Assembly (NCBI GenBank): GCA_947389015.1
Contig: CANDVA010000027.1
Coordinates: forward strand, 1-32,324
Direction of reading: 5' to 3'
DNA: 32,324 nt
Source: an uncultured Clostridia bacterium
GTDB taxonomy: Bacteria > Bacillota > Clostridia > Oscillospirales > Ruminococcaceae
This document shows, one piece after another, positions 1-5,789 of this stretch (its first letter is position 1; the number at the start of each line of letters is the position of its first letter). A model generated the notes under the pieces. It saw nothing but the letters and a program-made list of their open reading frames with translations, ran no database searches and was not told where the DNA came from. Made by a program: the position numbers and the translations under genes.

Positions 1-155
1 AAAAACTTGCTAAAATTCTTTGCGTAAATTGTGTCAAGTGATATTGACAAAATCAGATCATCGTCCGCGAAAAGCTCTGACCACAAGCCCGCTGCTTGCT
101 TAATATCGCCGACGTTTTTGTAGTAGTTTGGGTACGCCGTCCTAAGAATTTCCAT
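1..155 (-). CDS. Phage helicase-loader-like protein, 3' end cut by window edge
   Basis: An open frame starts with ATG (complement of 153-155) and runs off the left edge, giving 51 codons. It begins MEILRTAYPNYYKNVGDI and continues with AAGLWSELFADDD. The pattern 'YPN-x-YK ... LWxExFxDD' is the one I associate with phage replicative-helicase loader/inhibitor proteins of the G39P type, which deliver DnaB to a phage origin. The start overlaps the end of the replisome-organizer gene by 14 bases, so the two are translationally coupled, and initiator followed by loader is a normal phage replication order. Family assignment rests on a short N-terminus only. It could also be an unrelated small phage protein. 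Confidence 0.55.
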   Translation of the reverse strand, partial: MEILRTAYPNYYKNVGDIKQAAGLWSELFADDDLILSISLDTIYAKNFSKF

Positions 156-996
156 AATCTGTACTGTATCCCGGTACGTCAATTTCTTTAGCCTCCTGTT
201 CGTCAAGCTCTCTAAGCAAATCCGTGAACGGATTGCCTGAGTTAGACGCGCCCTGCGGTTTGCTTTGCGAGGACGGTCTGCATTTAGTCTGCTCCTCCTC
301 GTATCGCGATACCACCCAGTTCAAGATCGCTCTGTAATCGCACTTGTATGTTTTCCCCGATTGTCCCTTGTAGTTGTCAAGTATCTCAATGCACCTCTTT
401 GCGCCTTGTTCTCCGAGTTTCGTAACGAGTGACGAATATTCGTCATTGGTCATACTGACAAACTCGGCGAATTTGCGCTTTTCGGGTTCGTTCTTTTTCT
501 TGACATCAACAGGGGGTTCGGCGGGTTCGCGCGCGCGCGCGTGTATGCTCTCTGCTTGTCTGCTTATCTGTCTATCTGTCTTTAATAAAGAAGCTGTGTC
601 GTTGGTTTGACGTTGGTTTGTCGTTGGTTTGACGTTGGTTTGACATTCCGCTTGCCGTTGGTTTGTCGTTTGTTTGTCGTTTTGCTTGTCGCACGCTCCC
701 TCACAATCGTAGTCAAGCAGTGTTATAATGCTGTTTTGCGGGGTTGAATTTATTGCTATTTTGTTTGTCGATTTCAAACGCTCCAACGCCGTCCTTGCTT
801 GTCGAATTGTAACGCCGCATTTTCGCGCGAGCTCTGAAACGCTTGTCAACACTTGTCCGCGCTCCAGATGGACACTTCCAACATCGGCAGCTTTGTATTT
901 TGCCGCAAGCCTCAACCGTATGTAAACCAACAGCGCGACATTATCATTATACCACGCCCACTCGTTGAGGTTGTCAGGCAATTTTATAAATCCCAT
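142..996 (-). CDS. Phage replisome organizer / replication initiator-like protein
   Basis: 284 residues. The N-terminus (about 1-100) looks like a winged-helix phage replisome-organizer domain, with a helix-turn-helix around residues 50-75 (SVSELARKCGVTIRQA). Residues 100-165 are a low-complexity, Gln/Thr/Asn-rich linker encoded by short DNA repeats. The C-terminal part (about 175-235) contains YKCDYRAILNWVVSRYEEE, a motif recurrent at the C-terminus of DnaD-like phage replication proteins. The likely role is to bind the phage origin and recruit the helicase loader encoded immediately downstream. The ribosome site AGGTGG lies 4 bases before the ATG. The linker DNA holds 11-bp iterons, so the origin may lie inside this gene, as in lambda O. 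Function is inferred from domain pattern and context. Confidence 0.65.
   Translation of the reverse strand: MGFIKLPDNLNEWAWYNDNVALLVYIRLRLAAKYKAADVGSVHLERGQVLTSVSELARKCGVTIRQARTALERLKSTNKIAINSTPQNSIITLLDYDCEGACDKQNDKQTTNQRQAECQTNVKPTTNQRQTNDTASLLKTDRQISRQAESIHARAREPAEPPVDVKKKNEPEKRKFAEFVSMTNDEYSSLVTKLGEQGAKRCIEILDNYKGQSGKTYKCDYRAILNWVVSRYEEEQTKCRPSSQSKPQGASNSGNPFTDLLRELDEQEAKEIDVPGYSTDYGNS
528..541. repeat. Alternating CG tract (14 bp)
   Basis: A run of seven CG dinucleotides within the initiator linker, encoding Arg-Ala repeats. It is followed by TGTAT, a run of short tctg/tctat repeats and an AT-rich stretch before the iterons. Alternating purine-pyrimidine DNA can adopt left-handed form under supercoiling. 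Its relevance to origin melting is speculation. Confidence 0.6.
600..689. repeat. Tandem 11-bp iterons inside the initiator gene (candidate origin)
   Basis: Units of the form cgttggtttg(a/t) start at 600, 611, 622, 633 and 656, with degenerate copies at 667 (cgtttgtttgt) and 678. A 12-base spacer occupies 644-655. The 11-base period is one helical turn and is not a multiple of three, so conservation is at the DNA level rather than the peptide level. Direct repeats inside a phage initiator gene are the usual form of a phage origin. The protein-binding role is inferred. Confidence 0.65.
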
Positions 997-1004
997 ATTG
1001 CCAC

Positions 1005-1259
1005 CTACTTTAACGAGATCGGCGCAATGCGCGGCGCGTTCTCAGTGTGGGGAGCGGCTTTCGGCGGTGTTCCTTGTGGCTGTCCTGTTTCCAAAAAGCG
1101 GCGCAAACTGTCAGTATTTACCAAGATTTTGCGTCCTGCACGAACGGAAATAACATTTCCCTCTGCCGCCCAGCGGCGTACACAGTGGGGACTTAACCCG
1201 TAAATATCAGCGGCGGTCAAAATAGTCTCCATTCGGGGATTTTTCATAGTATTTTCCAT
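1005..1259 (-). CDS. Small helix-turn-helix (excisionase/MerR-like) DNA-binding protein
   Basis: 84 residues. Residues 12-58 match the excisionase/MerR-type helix-turn-helix pattern: TAADIYGLSPHCVRRWAAEG followed by a wing with VRAGRKILVNTDSLRRFLETG. The last 25 residues are a Pro/Ala-rich tail. A GGGGGA ribosome site lies 7 bases before the ATG. The stop codon of the upstream gene is 3 bases away and the initiator gene follows after 8 bases, so all are one leftward operon. In phages such proteins serve as excisionase or as early regulators. Its position far from the integrase means either is possible, and sequence alone does not decide. Confidence 0.6.
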   Translation of the reverse strand: MENTMKNPRMETILTAADIYGLSPHCVRRWAAEGNVISVRAGRKILVNTDSLRRFLETGQPQGTPPKAAPHTENAPRIAPISLK

Positions 1260-1262
1260 ACG

Positions 1263-1547
1263 TCATTCCCCCTTGTTTTCCTTGATGTATTTCTTGACAC
1301 CGCGCAAAGCCGCTCGTGCGCTCTTTATCCGGGCATTTTGCTGCCGCAAGTAAATAAGCGCTTCGCTTACGTTTAAAGGCAGATAATAACCGTCGTGCTC
1401 CCAATCTGAACAGATAGGCGCGCCCTGCTCACGTTCGCGCTGAACCCAGCGACGACATTCGCGCGGTTTAATGCCCTTTCGCTCCGAGAGAGTTTTCATC
1501 AGGATAGCATTTGACCGTCCTACGGGTATAAAATCTGAAATATTCAA
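1263..1547 (-). CDS. Winged-helix-like phage/mobile-element protein of unknown function
   Basis: 94 residues from the chosen start. The pattern MNISDFIPVGRSNAI, then a helix-turn-helix-like LKPRECRRWV-type segment, then GAPICSD and GYYLPLNVSEALIYL, is one I recognise from small putative DNA-binding proteins in clostridial phages and conjugative elements, where a winged helix is followed by a C-terminal helix. The start chosen is a TTG at 1547 because AGTGAGG lies 5 bases upstream and relatives begin near this point. A TTG at 1571 would add 8 residues but its GGAG is only 2 bases away. It is the second gene of the leftward early operon. No function can be assigned. Confidence 0.5.
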   Translation of the reverse strand: MNISDFIPVGRSNAILMKTLSERKGIKPRECRRWVQREREQGAPICSDWEHDGYYLPLNVSEALIYLRQQNARIKSARAALRGVKKYIKENKGE

Positions 1548-1565
1548 AATTTCCTCACTTTCCGA

Positions 1566-1594
1566 TTGCAAAGCTCCGAAAAATGTGTTATAAT
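1566..1594 (+). promoter_or_regulatory. Promoter of a predicted antisense RNA
   Basis: TTGCAA (1566-1571), 17-base spacer, TATAAT (1589-1594), oriented against the early operon. Inverted arms AAAGCTCC (1570-1577) and GGAGCTTT (1601-1608) flank the -10 box symmetrically and could be an operator. Confidence 0.45.
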
Positions 1595-1600
1595 AACATT

Positions 1601-1676
1601 GGAGCTTTTTAACCTAATTTACCTGTGTTAGAGTTCCGTCTTGCCGTTCGGTGTTCCAGCACCGAGCGGCTTTTTA
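1601..1676 (+). ncRNA. Predicted antisense small RNA in the phage early operon
   Basis: A promoter at 1566-1594 predicts a start near 1601, and a strong intrinsic terminator ends it at about 1676. The roughly 76-base transcript carries no convincing reading frame and is antisense to the junction between two genes of the leftward operon. Its arrangement recalls small antisense RNAs in phage and plasmid replication control. It is predicted only from promoter and terminator geometry. Confidence 0.4.
1643..1675 (+). terminator. Intrinsic terminator of the predicted antisense RNA
   Basis: Arms gccgttcggtg and caccgagcggc form an 11-pair stem with one G-U pair and a 6-base loop, followed by TTTTT at 1671-1675 on the + strand. 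No T-run follows on the other strand, so it terminates rightward transcription, although both flanking genes read leftward. Confidence 0.7.
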
Positions 1677-1838
1677 ATTTTCCGAAGCTGCTTTTTCGGC
1701 GTTCTTGGTATGCTCTCCCGCCTTCTTTTCCCAAAAACGGCGGTTGTACTCGCGTACGCGCTCTTTATTCTTGGCACGCCATTTTTTGTAGTATTCCCTA
1801 CGTGCTTGAATAGCTGCGTTTTCTGTTGCTTTACTCAT
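1674..1838 (-). CDS. Small basic phage early protein, unknown function
   Basis: 54 residues, first gene of the leftward operon. The start chosen has AAGGTGG (complement of 1844-1853) just upstream. A longer frame beginning at 1901 would start inside the promoter region. The protein is highly charged (RREYYKKWRAKNKERVRE and NRRFWEKKAGE), predicted almost wholly helical, with no membrane segment. Similar short Lys/Arg/Glu-rich proteins sit next to the repressor in other clostridial prophages, but I know of no assigned function. The predicted antisense-RNA terminator overlaps its stop codon. Confidence 0.55.
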   Translation of the reverse strand: MSKATENAAIQARREYYKKWRAKNKERVREYNRRFWEKKAGEHTKNAEKAASEN

Positions 1839-1888
1839 AAAATCACCACCTTTAATAAAATAAAAACTGAATTTCTTTTTACTTTCTC

Positions 1889-1917
1889 TTGACAAATGCA
1901 CTTTTATGTGCTATAAT
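1889..1917 (+). promoter_or_regulatory. Repressor-integrase promoter
   Basis: TTGACA (1889-1894), 17-base spacer, TATAAT (1912-1917): a consensus match reading toward the repressor gene. The spacer contains the short inverted repeat gcac-N6-gtgc (1899-1912), a possible operator half-site pair. It overlaps the opposing early promoter. Confidence 0.8.
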
Positions 1918-1918
1918 G

Positions 1919-1947
1919 AGTATAACACAAAAATAAGCAAAAGTCAA
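1919..1947 (-). promoter_or_regulatory. Early (leftward) phage promoter
   Basis: On the minus strand, TTGACT (complement of 1942-1947), 17-base spacer, TATACT (complement of 1919-1924). Transcription would start near 1912 and run into the early operon. Its -10 box lies one base from the -10 box of the rightward promoter. Confidence 0.75.
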
Positions 1948-2005
1948 TAGTTTTTTCTGGTTTTGAAAAAATGCAAATATAAGTGCGCGATGGAGAGGTA
2001 GCATT

Positions 2006-2728
2006 ATGGTAAACGAGAAGAAAATGGGTAGACCTAAACGCGAAAAAAGCCCCTTTAATGATATTTTTCGTGAATTGACGAAAGGCGAAACGCAAAACGA
2101 AACAGCGGCAAAAATCGGAGTAGCACGCCAGAATATTTCAAAATGGATTTCGGGAGAAACGGCTCCAGACATCATTACGCTAGGGAAAATTGCAAGTGCT
2201 TACAATGTTTCAACCGATTACCTTCTAGGACGTTCCAAGAGCAAAGATACAGAGCAAACTGAAAAAAAAGCAGTGTGTGATTATTTGGGGCTTTCAGAAG
2301 ATGCCATTGGTTATATACAGGAAACTAATACGCTTTGGAGATGTAAAATTGATAATGAAGCATATTTAGAAAAACTTTTTTCAACCAAAACTTTTAGAGA
2401 AATACTGAATGAGCTTATCCATATTGAAGATTATGGTTATAAACTACGGCAGCACGCTCAAGACATTGCCAAAAAAAGGGCAAGCGGCGAGAAATACAAT
2501 GATATTTTAGGAGAAATACTTCTTACAGGTGTGTGGTCAAATTTACCGCTTATAAAAAGTGATATTATGTATTTAACATCACACTTAATTACAGAGATAG
2601 AAAGTAATATAAATAAAGCCCTAGACGATGAGAGCCTTAAAGCGTTAGAAGAAATTAATAATTTTTTTTCCGAAAGAGCTTGCACGTTTAGGAGCAATAA
2701 TAAAAAGGACTGTGACCCAAATGGCTAA
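2006..2728 (+). CDS. Phage CI-like repressor (XRE family)
   Basis: 240 residues. Residues 18-75 form an XRE/Cro-CI helix-turn-helix: NETAAKIGVARQNISKWISG with recognition helix ARQNISKW, then APDIITLGKIASAYNVSTDYLLG. Before it is an AT-hook-like GRPKR at residues 8-12. The C-terminal 150 residues are helical and show no recognisable peptidase (LexA-like) Ser/Lys pair, so induction may not depend on RecA-stimulated self-cleavage. A GAGAGG ribosome site precedes the ATG by 8 bases. The gene lies directly behind a consensus promoter and its last 8 bases overlap the integrase start, giving a lysogeny operon. The role as master repressor of the leftward promoter is inferred from position. Confidence 0.8.
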   Translation: MVNEKKMGRPKREKSPFNDIFRELTKGETQNETAAKIGVARQNISKWISGETAPDIITLGKIASAYNVSTDYLLGRSKSKDTEQTEKKAVCDYLGLSEDAIGYIQETNTLWRCKIDNEAYLEKLFSTKTFREILNELIHIEDYGYKLRQHAQDIAKKRASGEKYNDILGEILLTGVWSNLPLIKSDIMYLTSHLITEIESNINKALDDESLKALEEINNFFSERACTFRSNNKKDCDPNG

Positions 2729-4157
2729 CATCACCCCGCGCCGCGACAAGAACGGCAACATAACAAGCTACACTATCCGAGTATATCACGGCTACGATAA
2801 CAACGGAAAGCGTTTGAAGCCGTTCACAACATCATACAAACCCGAAAAGGGAATGACTGAAAAGCAGATCGCAAAAGAATTGAACCGCTTTGCTGTGAAG
2901 TACGAGGAGCAGTGTACGCGAGGTTATAAGCTTGACAATAAACAGACGTTCGCGGAGTATGCCGAGTACGTCATTCAGCTGAAAGAGCGCAGCGGGGTAA
3001 AGCACAACACGATCTACTCATACCGTAAGCTGGCGGAGCGCATAAATCAAGGTATCGGACATTTAAAGCTCAATGATATCCGACCGCAGCACCTTAACGA
3101 ACTATATTCACAGCTTGCCAAGAGCGGCTTACGAGAGCGCACGGGCATAGCGGCGGCTAGACATCTGTCAAGCGGAGAAACGATCTTAGCCGCTCGCCTA
3201 AAATCGCTCGATATCGCTCACAAAGCCGTTGCTCAAAGGGCGGGAGTAGCAGTAAATACCTTTGCTAACGCGGTTCACGGAAAGAACATAGCCGCCGATA
3301 AAGCGGACGCAATCGCGGCGGCATTGGGCGAGAGCACCGCTGCATTGTTCAATGTGCAAAAGAATATGCAGCCGCTCTCAAATAAGACGATCTTGGAACA
3401 TCACCGCTTTATCTCCGTTGTTCTCGCGCAAGCCGAAAAGGAACTGCTGATCCCGTACAATCCCGCCTCAAAGGCAACGCCGCCCAAAGTTATAGCAAAG
3501 GAAGCGAATTACTTTGAAGTGGACGACATAAAGCGTATACGCGACTGTTTAGAGCAAGAGCCGATAAAATGGCGAGCGGCTGTTCATTTGCTGCTCATCA
3601 CGGGAGCGCGGCGCGGTGAGATACTGGGCTTGAAATGGAACTGCGTTGATTGGCAAAACGAGCAAATTTATATCTGCAATAATCTGCTGTACACGTCCGA
3701 TCGGGGAATATATGAAGATACGCCCAAAACGGCAAACTCGCAGCGTTACATAAAGCTGCCAGGTCAGACTATGGAACTGTTGAGAGAATATCGGCGCTGG
3801 CAGTTGGAGCAGCAAGCCGCATACGGCGACAAATGGCAGAATACGGGCTTTGTATTCACGCAGGAGAACGGCGCACCGATGAACCCCACCAGCTTGACAA
3901 GCTACTGCACCGACTTCTCCAAGCGGTACGGGCTGCCGCATATTAACCCGCACGCGTTCCGCCACACAATGGTCAGTGTTCTATACTTTAACGGCGTTGA
4001 CAGTATAAGTATAAGCCGCCGCTTAGGTCACAGCAAGGTCAGCACGACAACCGACAAATACGGGCATATAATGCGGAAAGCCGACGAAGCAGCCGCGAAC
4101 TGCATTGCAGATGTGATATTCGACGAGCCTAAAGAGAAGAACGCCAAAATCTCATAA
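2721..4157 (+). CDS. int: Tyrosine integrase with an internal XRE-type helix-turn-helix
   Basis: 478 residues. It has an N-terminal arm-binding domain (about 1-60, ITPRRDKNGNITSYTIRVYHG), a SAM-like core-binding domain starting near 72, and a C-terminal catalytic domain from about 260. Catalytic residues are visible: Arg297 (ITGARRGE), Lys336 (TPKTANSQR), His411 and Arg414 (HAFRHT), His437 (LGH) and Tyr447 (TTDKYGH). Residues about 147-212 interrupt the core-binding domain with an XRE-like helix-turn-helix (AVAQRAGVAVNTFANAVHGK). The ATG at 2721 was chosen because AAAAGGA lies 11 bases upstream, while the in-frame GTG at 2712 sits too close. The gene ends 180 bases from the tRNA-Arg 3' end, which identifies the target. 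It is probably co-transcribed with the repressor. Confidence 0.93.
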   Translation: MANITPRRDKNGNITSYTIRVYHGYDNNGKRLKPFTTSYKPEKGMTEKQIAKELNRFAVKYEEQCTRGYKLDNKQTFAEYAEYVIQLKERSGVKHNTIYSYRKLAERINQGIGHLKLNDIRPQHLNELYSQLAKSGLRERTGIAAARHLSSGETILAARLKSLDIAHKAVAQRAGVAVNTFANAVHGKNIAADKADAIAAALGESTAALFNVQKNMQPLSNKTILEHHRFISVVLAQAEKELLIPYNPASKATPPKVIAKEANYFEVDDIKRIRDCLEQEPIKWRAAVHLLLITGARRGEILGLKWNCVDWQNEQIYICNNLLYTSDRGIYEDTPKTANSQRYIKLPGQTMELLREYRRWQLEQQAAYGDKWQNTGFVFTQENGAPMNPTSLTSYCTDFSKRYGLPHINPHAFRHTMVSVLYFNGVDSISISRRLGHSKVSTTTDKYGHIMRKADEAAANCIADVIFDEPKEKNAKIS

Positions 4158-4164
4158 TCAACAA

Positions 4165-4197
4165 GCCGCTCGATCTGAAATTCGAGCGGCTATTTTT
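4165..4197 (+). terminator. Terminator of the repressor-integrase operon
   Basis: Perfect 9-pair stem gccgctcga / tcgagcggc with an 8-base loop, followed by TATTTTT. It lies 8 bases after the integrase stop codon. Confidence 0.85.
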
Positions 4198-4236
4198 CGT
4201 ATTGTTCGGTATCGTTTAATGAAATTTTATAAAAAT

Positions 4237-4258
4237 GGCGCACAAACGGCGCACGAAA
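4237..4258 (+). repeat. Two 11-bp-spaced direct repeats beside the att site
   Basis: ggcgcac occurs at 4237-4243 and again at 4248-4254, one helical turn apart and each followed by A-rich bases. They sit between the integrase gene and the tRNA end, where integrase arm-type sites are expected. The binding role is inferred. Confidence 0.35.
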
Positions 4259-4299
4259 ATTTAATTATGCACCTTAACTATTGCCTGCCCCAAAACAAG

Positions 4300-4329
4300 A
4301 AAACCCGCTCAACCCTAACGGTTAAGCGG
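4300..4329 (-). terminator. Terminator for tRNA-Arg, supplied by the element
   Basis: Reading leftward, CCGCT-t-AACC / GGTT-g-AGCGG forms an interrupted 9-pair stem with a 5-base loop, followed by G and TTTT. It lies just past the tRNA 3' end, on the phage side of the expected junction. Confidence 0.6.
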
Positions 4330-4337
4330 TTTCATTG

Positions 4338-4414
4338 TGGCACGCCAGGAGGGATTCGAACCCCCGACCCTCTGGTTCGTAGCCAGATACTCTATCCAGC
4401 TGAGCTACTGGCGC
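4338..4414 (-). tRNA. tRNA-Arg (anticodon ACG), likely attachment site
   Basis: 77 bases with CCA encoded. The acceptor GCGCCAG pairs with CTGGCGT (one G-T), the anticodon stem-loop is TCTGG-CTACGAA-CCAGA, and the T-loop is GGGGG-TTCGAAT-CCCTC. Anticodon ACG (A34 normally edited to inosine) reads CGN arginine codons. The 3' end points at the integrase gene, the classical arrangement when a phage recombines into a tRNA 3' end and restores the gene. Confidence 0.95.
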
Positions 4415-4448
4415 GTACTGTTGCAGAGTAACTCCAACAACAATAATA

Positions 4449-4477
4449 ATTATAACACTTTTAAACAGATTTGTCAA
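4449..4477 (-). promoter_or_regulatory. Promoter of tRNA-Arg
   Basis: Minus strand TTGACA (complement of 4472-4477), 17-base spacer, TATAAT (complement of 4449-4454), about 35 bases before the mature tRNA 5' end. Confidence 0.85.
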
Positions 4478-4520
4478 GAGTTTTTTTAAAAATTAGAAAA
4501 ATTTTTATTCGCCATAATGG

Positions 4521-4880
4521 TCAGTACCGTTGCATATTGCTTTGTACCTTTGGAGGCAGATCTTCCCATTCAACTTCGCACCATGAAAGAACTCCCCTTA
4601 TCGGCGCGTATTCCAGTTTCAGGTAAGCGTTGTCTTTCAGAATATTATCAGCGCCGAAAGTAATCTCTTTTTCATGTCCGTCCGAGGAGTAGCTTTCCAG
4701 AGTGTAAAGATATCTCATATTGCCGGTCAGATCCACGACACCGCCGTCTGAGTGATTTTCTTCGCGTTTTGCATTGTCGATCTGTGTATAATATGCGGCT
4801 TTTGGAGGATAGATCAGAAATATCCCCGCGCCGATCAAAGCGGCAATCCCCAAAATGATGCCGATAAAAATTTTTTTCAT
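4521..4880 (-). CDS. YxeA-like (DUF1093) small exported/anchored protein
   Basis: 119 residues. An N-terminal hydrophobic segment (about 4-24, IFIGIILGIAALIGAGIFLI) acts as signal or anchor. The rest matches the YxeA pattern: YYTQID near residue 32, YLYTLESYSSDGHEKEITFGAD at about 57-78, then NAYLKLEY and a final WEDLPPKV. The ATG at 4880 is preferred because GAGGG lies 9 bases upstream, while the ATG at 4889 abuts it. In Bacillus subtilis yxeA follows the yxdLM exporter genes. Here it closes a six-gene operon led by a BceAB-type exporter, the same association. The biochemical role of YxeA proteins is not established. Confidence 0.75.
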   Translation of the reverse strand: MKKIFIGIILGIAALIGAGIFLIYPPKAAYYTQIDNAKREENHSDGGVVDLTGNMRYLYTLESYSSDGHEKEITFGADNILKDNAYLKLEYAPIRGVLSWCEVEWEDLPPKVQSNMQRY

Positions 4881-4892
4881 AATACTCATCCC

Positions 4893-5609
4893 TCACTCCC
4901 GAGCCATTACTTCCTCGGCTTCGTTTTCCGACAGCACATCGTTATCGAGCATTGCCTGCAGAACCTGCCCGAGACGCTGCTTCGCAAGCTCCGGCTCCTC
5001 ATCGGGCGAATAGGCACTCGGCGCGTTTGGCAGTCCCGCGAGCATCGCGCACTCATACTCGGAAAGCTCCGAGGGCGATTTATCAAAGTAACCTCGCGCT
5101 GCGGCGGTGATACCGTAGTAGTCGCTGCCAAAGTAAATCGTGTTCACGTACAGCTCGAATATCTCGTCCTTTGACAGCGCGTTTTCCAGCTCAAATGCTG
5201 CGTAGACCTCAGCAAATTTACGTTCGATCTTCTTCTCCTGCGTGAACCAAAGGTTTTTGGCGAGCTGCTGAGTGATCGTGGAGCCGCCCTGTTCAAACGA
5301 CAGCGATTTGATATCGTACAGCAGTGCCCGCGCTATCGACTTCAAGTTGATGCCGTTGTGTGTGCGAAATTTTCTGTCCTCGACCGAGATGACCGCGTCT
5401 ATGTAGAAATCGGGCAGCTCGGATATTCTCGCGAAATCATCCTTCGCCTGCAACTGAGCGACAAGAGCGTCGACAGGATGTTCGGTTTTGGCGTTGTTCC
5501 ACATTACTGCGCCCTTTATTGCGAAAAACGCGGTTACCGCCACACAAAGTGCCGCAACGATACCGACAATACTAAAAATCGTTCTTATAATTTTCTTTTT
5601 TGTTTTCAT
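4893..5609 (-). CDS. mtgA: Monofunctional peptidoglycan glycosyltransferase (GT51)
   Basis: 238 residues. One membrane segment (about 8-31) is followed by a complete GT51 domain that polymerises lipid II glycan strands outside the cell. Motifs in order are the catalytic glutamate in VEDRKFRTHNGIN (Glu77), GGSTITQQLAKNLW (108-121), the second glutamate in RKFAEVYAAFELE (Glu134), ELYVNTIYFG (152-161) and a final AMLAGLPNAPSAYSP. No transpeptidase domain follows, so it is an MtgA-type stand-alone enzyme and not a class A PBP. GAGGAG lies 5 bases before the ATG. The start overlaps the preceding small gene by 38 bases. Its place between an antimicrobial-peptide-type exporter and YxeA suggests envelope repair under stress. 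Confidence 0.9.
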   Translation of the reverse strand: MKTKKKIIRTIFSIVGIVAALCVAVTAFFAIKGAVMWNNAKTEHPVDALVAQLQAKDDFARISELPDFYIDAVISVEDRKFRTHNGINLKSIARALLYDIKSLSFEQGGSTITQQLAKNLWFTQEKKIERKFAEVYAAFELENALSKDEIFELYVNTIYFGSDYYGITAAARGYFDKSPSELSEYECAMLAGLPNAPSAYSPDEEPELAKQRLGQVLQAMLDNDVLSENEAEEVMARE

Positions 5610-5757
5610 GATTACTCCTCGCGATCAGTCCCGCTGCCTTGCCGCCCATTCTCGAAGCGAACCATATGATTACGAATACTATCGCGGCGGGAATTGCGGC
5701 AAGCGCGAGTATTATGCCGAATGTTTTGTGTGTGGCCTTTTCAAGCTTTTGCTTCAT
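5572..5757 (-). CDS. Small single-pass membrane protein, unknown function
   Basis: 61 residues. A charged N-terminus (MKQKLEKATHK) is followed by a hydrophobic helix at about 13-35 (FGIILALAAIPAAIVFVIIW) and a basic tail. A strong ribosome site GGGAGG lies 8 bases before the ATG, and the 3' end overlaps the glycosyltransferase start by 38 bases, so it is very likely translated and coupled to that gene. No family is recognised. A partner or regulator of the exporter or the glycosyltransferase is plausible from context only. Confidence 0.65.
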   Translation of the reverse strand: MKQKLEKATHKTFGIILALAAIPAAIVFVIIWFASRMGGKAAGLIARSNHENKKENYKNDF

Positions 5758-5789
5758 TGCTGAGTCCTCCCGTATAATGTTTTATTTTG

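Noticed and set aside
600-690. Possible CRISPR-like array
   Set aside because: Units are 11 bp with no unique spacers, so iterons inside a coding sequence explain them better.
4219-4431. A 70-codon frame across the tRNA-Arg gene
   Set aside because: It is the translation of the tRNA complement; such frames are common annotation errors.
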